From contig CM070873.1 in NCBI GenBank assembly GCA_036365515.1, positions 40,307,807-40,371,806 on the forward strand: DNA of 64,000 nucleotides. The letters are read 5' to 3'. The DNA is from Torymus aiolomorphi. Lineage: Eukaryota > Arthropoda > Insecta > Hymenoptera > Torymidae. Below the pieces are notes generated by a model that saw nothing but the letters and a program-made list of their open reading frames with translations, did not search any database and was not told where the DNA came from. Positions 61,901 through 64,000 of this stretch are shown here, in pieces (position 1 is the stretch's first letter; every line of letters begins with the position of its first letter). Both the position numbers and the translations under genes were made by a program.

Positions 61901-63721
61901 AAAACAAACCAGTTTCTTTCCAACTAATAGATGAAAGTGTAATGAAGATTTTTATACAGGCGTATTCCCTCGCATGAGAGGCCTAAAAAGCTCGTATTTT
62001 TTTGTTTTTGCGCGACGCTGGCAAAAACGCACGCGGCCATAAATCAAATAACCGTCACAAATGCGCGTTTAATTACAACAACTCTCTCCCTCTCTCTCTT
62101 TCTCCCTCCGTATTCCCCCCAGCCCCGCGTAACCATCCAACCCCGAGCCTTTTAATTAAACGCCCGGGCAAAAAACACCGCACAACGGCCGAATCGACTT
62201 TTCGCGTATCCGCCTCCAGCAAACACTAATCCACCTCGCCCAACAAACAACCCACAGCCACACCCGTACCTATATTTCCGAAAACCAAATCGTTATTATC
62301 ACCGGCACGATGGCTAAGGCAAAACGACGATTACCAATTTCCATCGCGCTACATAAATTACCGCACGCGAGCGTCCGATCGATCGATCGACCCTCCCACG
62401 CTGGCGCAAAAAAAAAAACTTGAAAAGGCCGGTGCGGGTATGGATTTTTCTGTCGGCCGGCGTGAAATACGTGCGCGCGCGCGCAACATCTGGTGATCCG
62501 TTAGGCCGCGCGGTACGGGAGGAGCGAGACAGAGACAGAGAAGCGAGACTAGGAGCCGCCGCCGCCGCCGCCGGCCGGCGAGATAAATAAACAGGAATTA
62601 AATCTAGAAGGCTTTATCGGCGGAAAGGGCCTGCCGCTTCTGCTGCGGCCGGGGATTAGGCTGTCGCGGAGGAGGATGGCCTTCTTTTTTCTGCGGTTTG
62701 ACGCGTGCGGTCAGCCTGGTCGATTGGGGAGAGACAACTTTTCATCTGATTCATGCATTTTTTTAAGAAATTTATTTTTTTGTATATGTTCGAAAATGGT
62801 GGTAAAATAACGAGATGCAAAAGTAAAAGTGAAACTTAAATATTAAAACTGTTAATGAACGTATTATGTAAAGTTCAATTACTCTATAAACAAATCGATA
62901 CTATAGCTGCCGTGATAAGTAATCTTCTCCGAATTTCATCAAGCCCAACAACAGGCAGGTATCCCATCAAAACAATCCAATTAAACCCAGCGTACTCGAG
63001 AAAACGACGCGATGATCCGGCCGGAAATCGAAACCGTCAAAAACAATATCCTCCCCTGTCGGATATCTAATTCCGCGCTGTAACGTTTGCGGCCTCGTCG
63101 CTTTTAATGGGCAGAGGAAGAGAGAGAGAAGAAGATTCCGGGATCGCTTAAGTATAACGCGCCAGCCGAGTTATCGATCTTTTGCTCGCAAGGAGATAAG
63201 GTTGAAGTGACAGAGTACAACGATTTTGTGGTATTTGTGTAAAAGTTATCGTATATATATTTCTTCTTTGCTACAATAATAGTGATTAACAACACGGGTA
63301 AGACATAAACACTCTTTTGCTCTGTCGACATTTTCACAGTGTCACAAATACACAGAACGGTTCACGGTTACATTACACTGAAATACACTTGCACAAAAAC
63401 TGGGCTGGACCATTTCTCGCAATCTCGCTGTCACGATTTTAAAAAACTATTGCTACTCTTGCGTCCTGCTGAACACTAGACAGTGGGCGCACCTCATCGT
63501 TGTCCCTTGATTGGCGAGAACCCAGCCTCTATCGTATTTCCAAAGTGCCAAAATTGAAAACCGACGATGAGCTCATCCAGGTTTCGAGAGGTCGCGATGA
63601 ACGACTCAGCGTCGAGCGACTGTTCGTTAAAAACTTGGTATCCATGATACTGAGTCCCTTCTGGCAGTGACGAGTCTACACGATGACTGTGTGTGTTACA
63701 TCTCCCGTTGGACGTCGGGGA
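58946..63721. other. Non-coding stretch with GC-rich islands
   Basis: Islands at about 59.18-59.47, 60.34-60.80, 61.24-61.78, 61.98-62.75, 62.93-63.20 and 63.35-63.72 kb with the usual C-left, G-right flanks. The last of these may be 3' UTR of the minus-strand gene ending at 63722. A (CCG)n run lies near 62555-62575. No further gene is supported. Confidence 0.5.
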
Positions 63722-64000
63722 TTATTCCTGGGAGGACAGGCGCTCGAGGCGGTTACGCCAGAGGAGGCTGAAACCATCGCCAGGGCCGCCGCCCCAGACT
63801 CGCCGCCAGTACGCGTGGATGCGGTCGAAGAACAAGGCGAAGAGGATGACCAAGCCGATCAGCCCGAAGATGATGTACAGCTTGAAAACTTTGCTCATGG
63901 ACTCGCCGAAACTCATCGCGGATTCCTGCTGGTTAGACGGTTTGTGCGACACTGTATACGAATTGTAAGGTGGCTTGTTGTGATATGGCGTGTCAGTAGG
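63722..64000 (-). CDS. Last exon of a single-pass membrane protein (partial)
   Basis: The minus-strand frame is open from the window edge (64000) to a TAA at 63724-63722, giving at least 92 residues of C-terminus; the 5' part lies outside the window. Codon choice is strongly biased to C/G endings, as in real genes. Residues from about FGESMSKVFK lead into one clear membrane segment (LYIIFGLIGLVILFALFF), then DRIHAYWRRVWGGGPGDG and a basic tail ending in RLSSQE. The N-terminal side is polar and rich in Pro, Asn and Tyr. By the positive-inside rule the C-terminal tail is probably cytoplasmic. I do not recognise the family. The antisense strand is also open here but has no TM-like pattern and is probably a shadow. 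Confidence 0.65.
   Translation of the reverse strand, partial: PTDTPYHNKPPYNSYTVSHKPSNQQESAMSFGESMSKVFKLYIIFGLIGLVILFALFFDRIHAYWRRVWGGGPGDGFSLLWRNRLERLSSQE

Noticed and set aside
1..64000. CRISPR array, bacterial operon or prophage
   Set aside because: No regularly spaced identical repeats, no ribosome-binding-site-led gene runs; introns and AATAAA signals show eukaryotic DNA.

Overview
The window is animal nuclear DNA, almost certainly from an insect. The evidence is spliced genes with short GT-AG introns, AATAAA signals, dense (GA)n/(CT)n microsatellites and many small inverted-repeat transposons. A tandem family of GMC oxidoreductases and a MATH/BTB pseudogene fit a hymenopteran, perhaps a chalcid-type parasitoid wasp. 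That placement is inference. The window is gene-poor.

Layout. 1-25.6 kb: no intact gene; inverted-repeat elements near 1.1, 1.7-2.3, 23.3 and 24.2-24.5 kb, a tRNA-like repeat fragment at 6.7 kb, and a broken MATH/BTB gene at 11.3-12.0 kb. 25.7-31.9 kb: two intact three-exon GMC oxidoreductase genes on the minus strand (A, B), plus an orphan copy of gene A's promoter. 32-39.5 kb: microsatellite, a piggyBac-type MITE and two weak candidate exons. 40.5-45.8 kb: GMC gene C (intact, plus strand) and GMC pseudogene D (frameshifts, lost splice donor, premature stop, MITE in an intron). 46.5-47.8 kb: a 1-kb element carrying a tRNA-like module, then a hairpin element. 57.1-58.9 kb: a degenerate transposon with a psq-type helix-turn-helix remnant. 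54.0 kb: a possible first coding exon on the minus strand. 63.7 kb to the window end: the last exon of a minus-strand gene for a single-pass membrane protein.

The four GMC genes share two phase-0 intron positions, so they arose by duplication. A and B are still exchanging sequence: a 76-bp intron is identical between them. C and D form a second pair in the opposite orientation. They should be FAD-dependent dehydrogenases or oxidases of the 'glucose dehydrogenase [FAD, quinone]-like' type. The conserved Asn in signature 1 is Tyr in A and B, and C has lost the C-terminal Asn motif, so substrate or activity may have changed.

The most unusual signal is compositional. Outside the GMC cluster the DNA is a train of roughly 35-40 GC-rich islands about 1-1.5 kb apart. 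In nearly all, the left flank is C/T-rich and the right flank G/A-rich, so strand skew flips at each island. This is the pattern expected around bidirectional start sites (transcription or replication). All of this was read by eye; no skew was computed.
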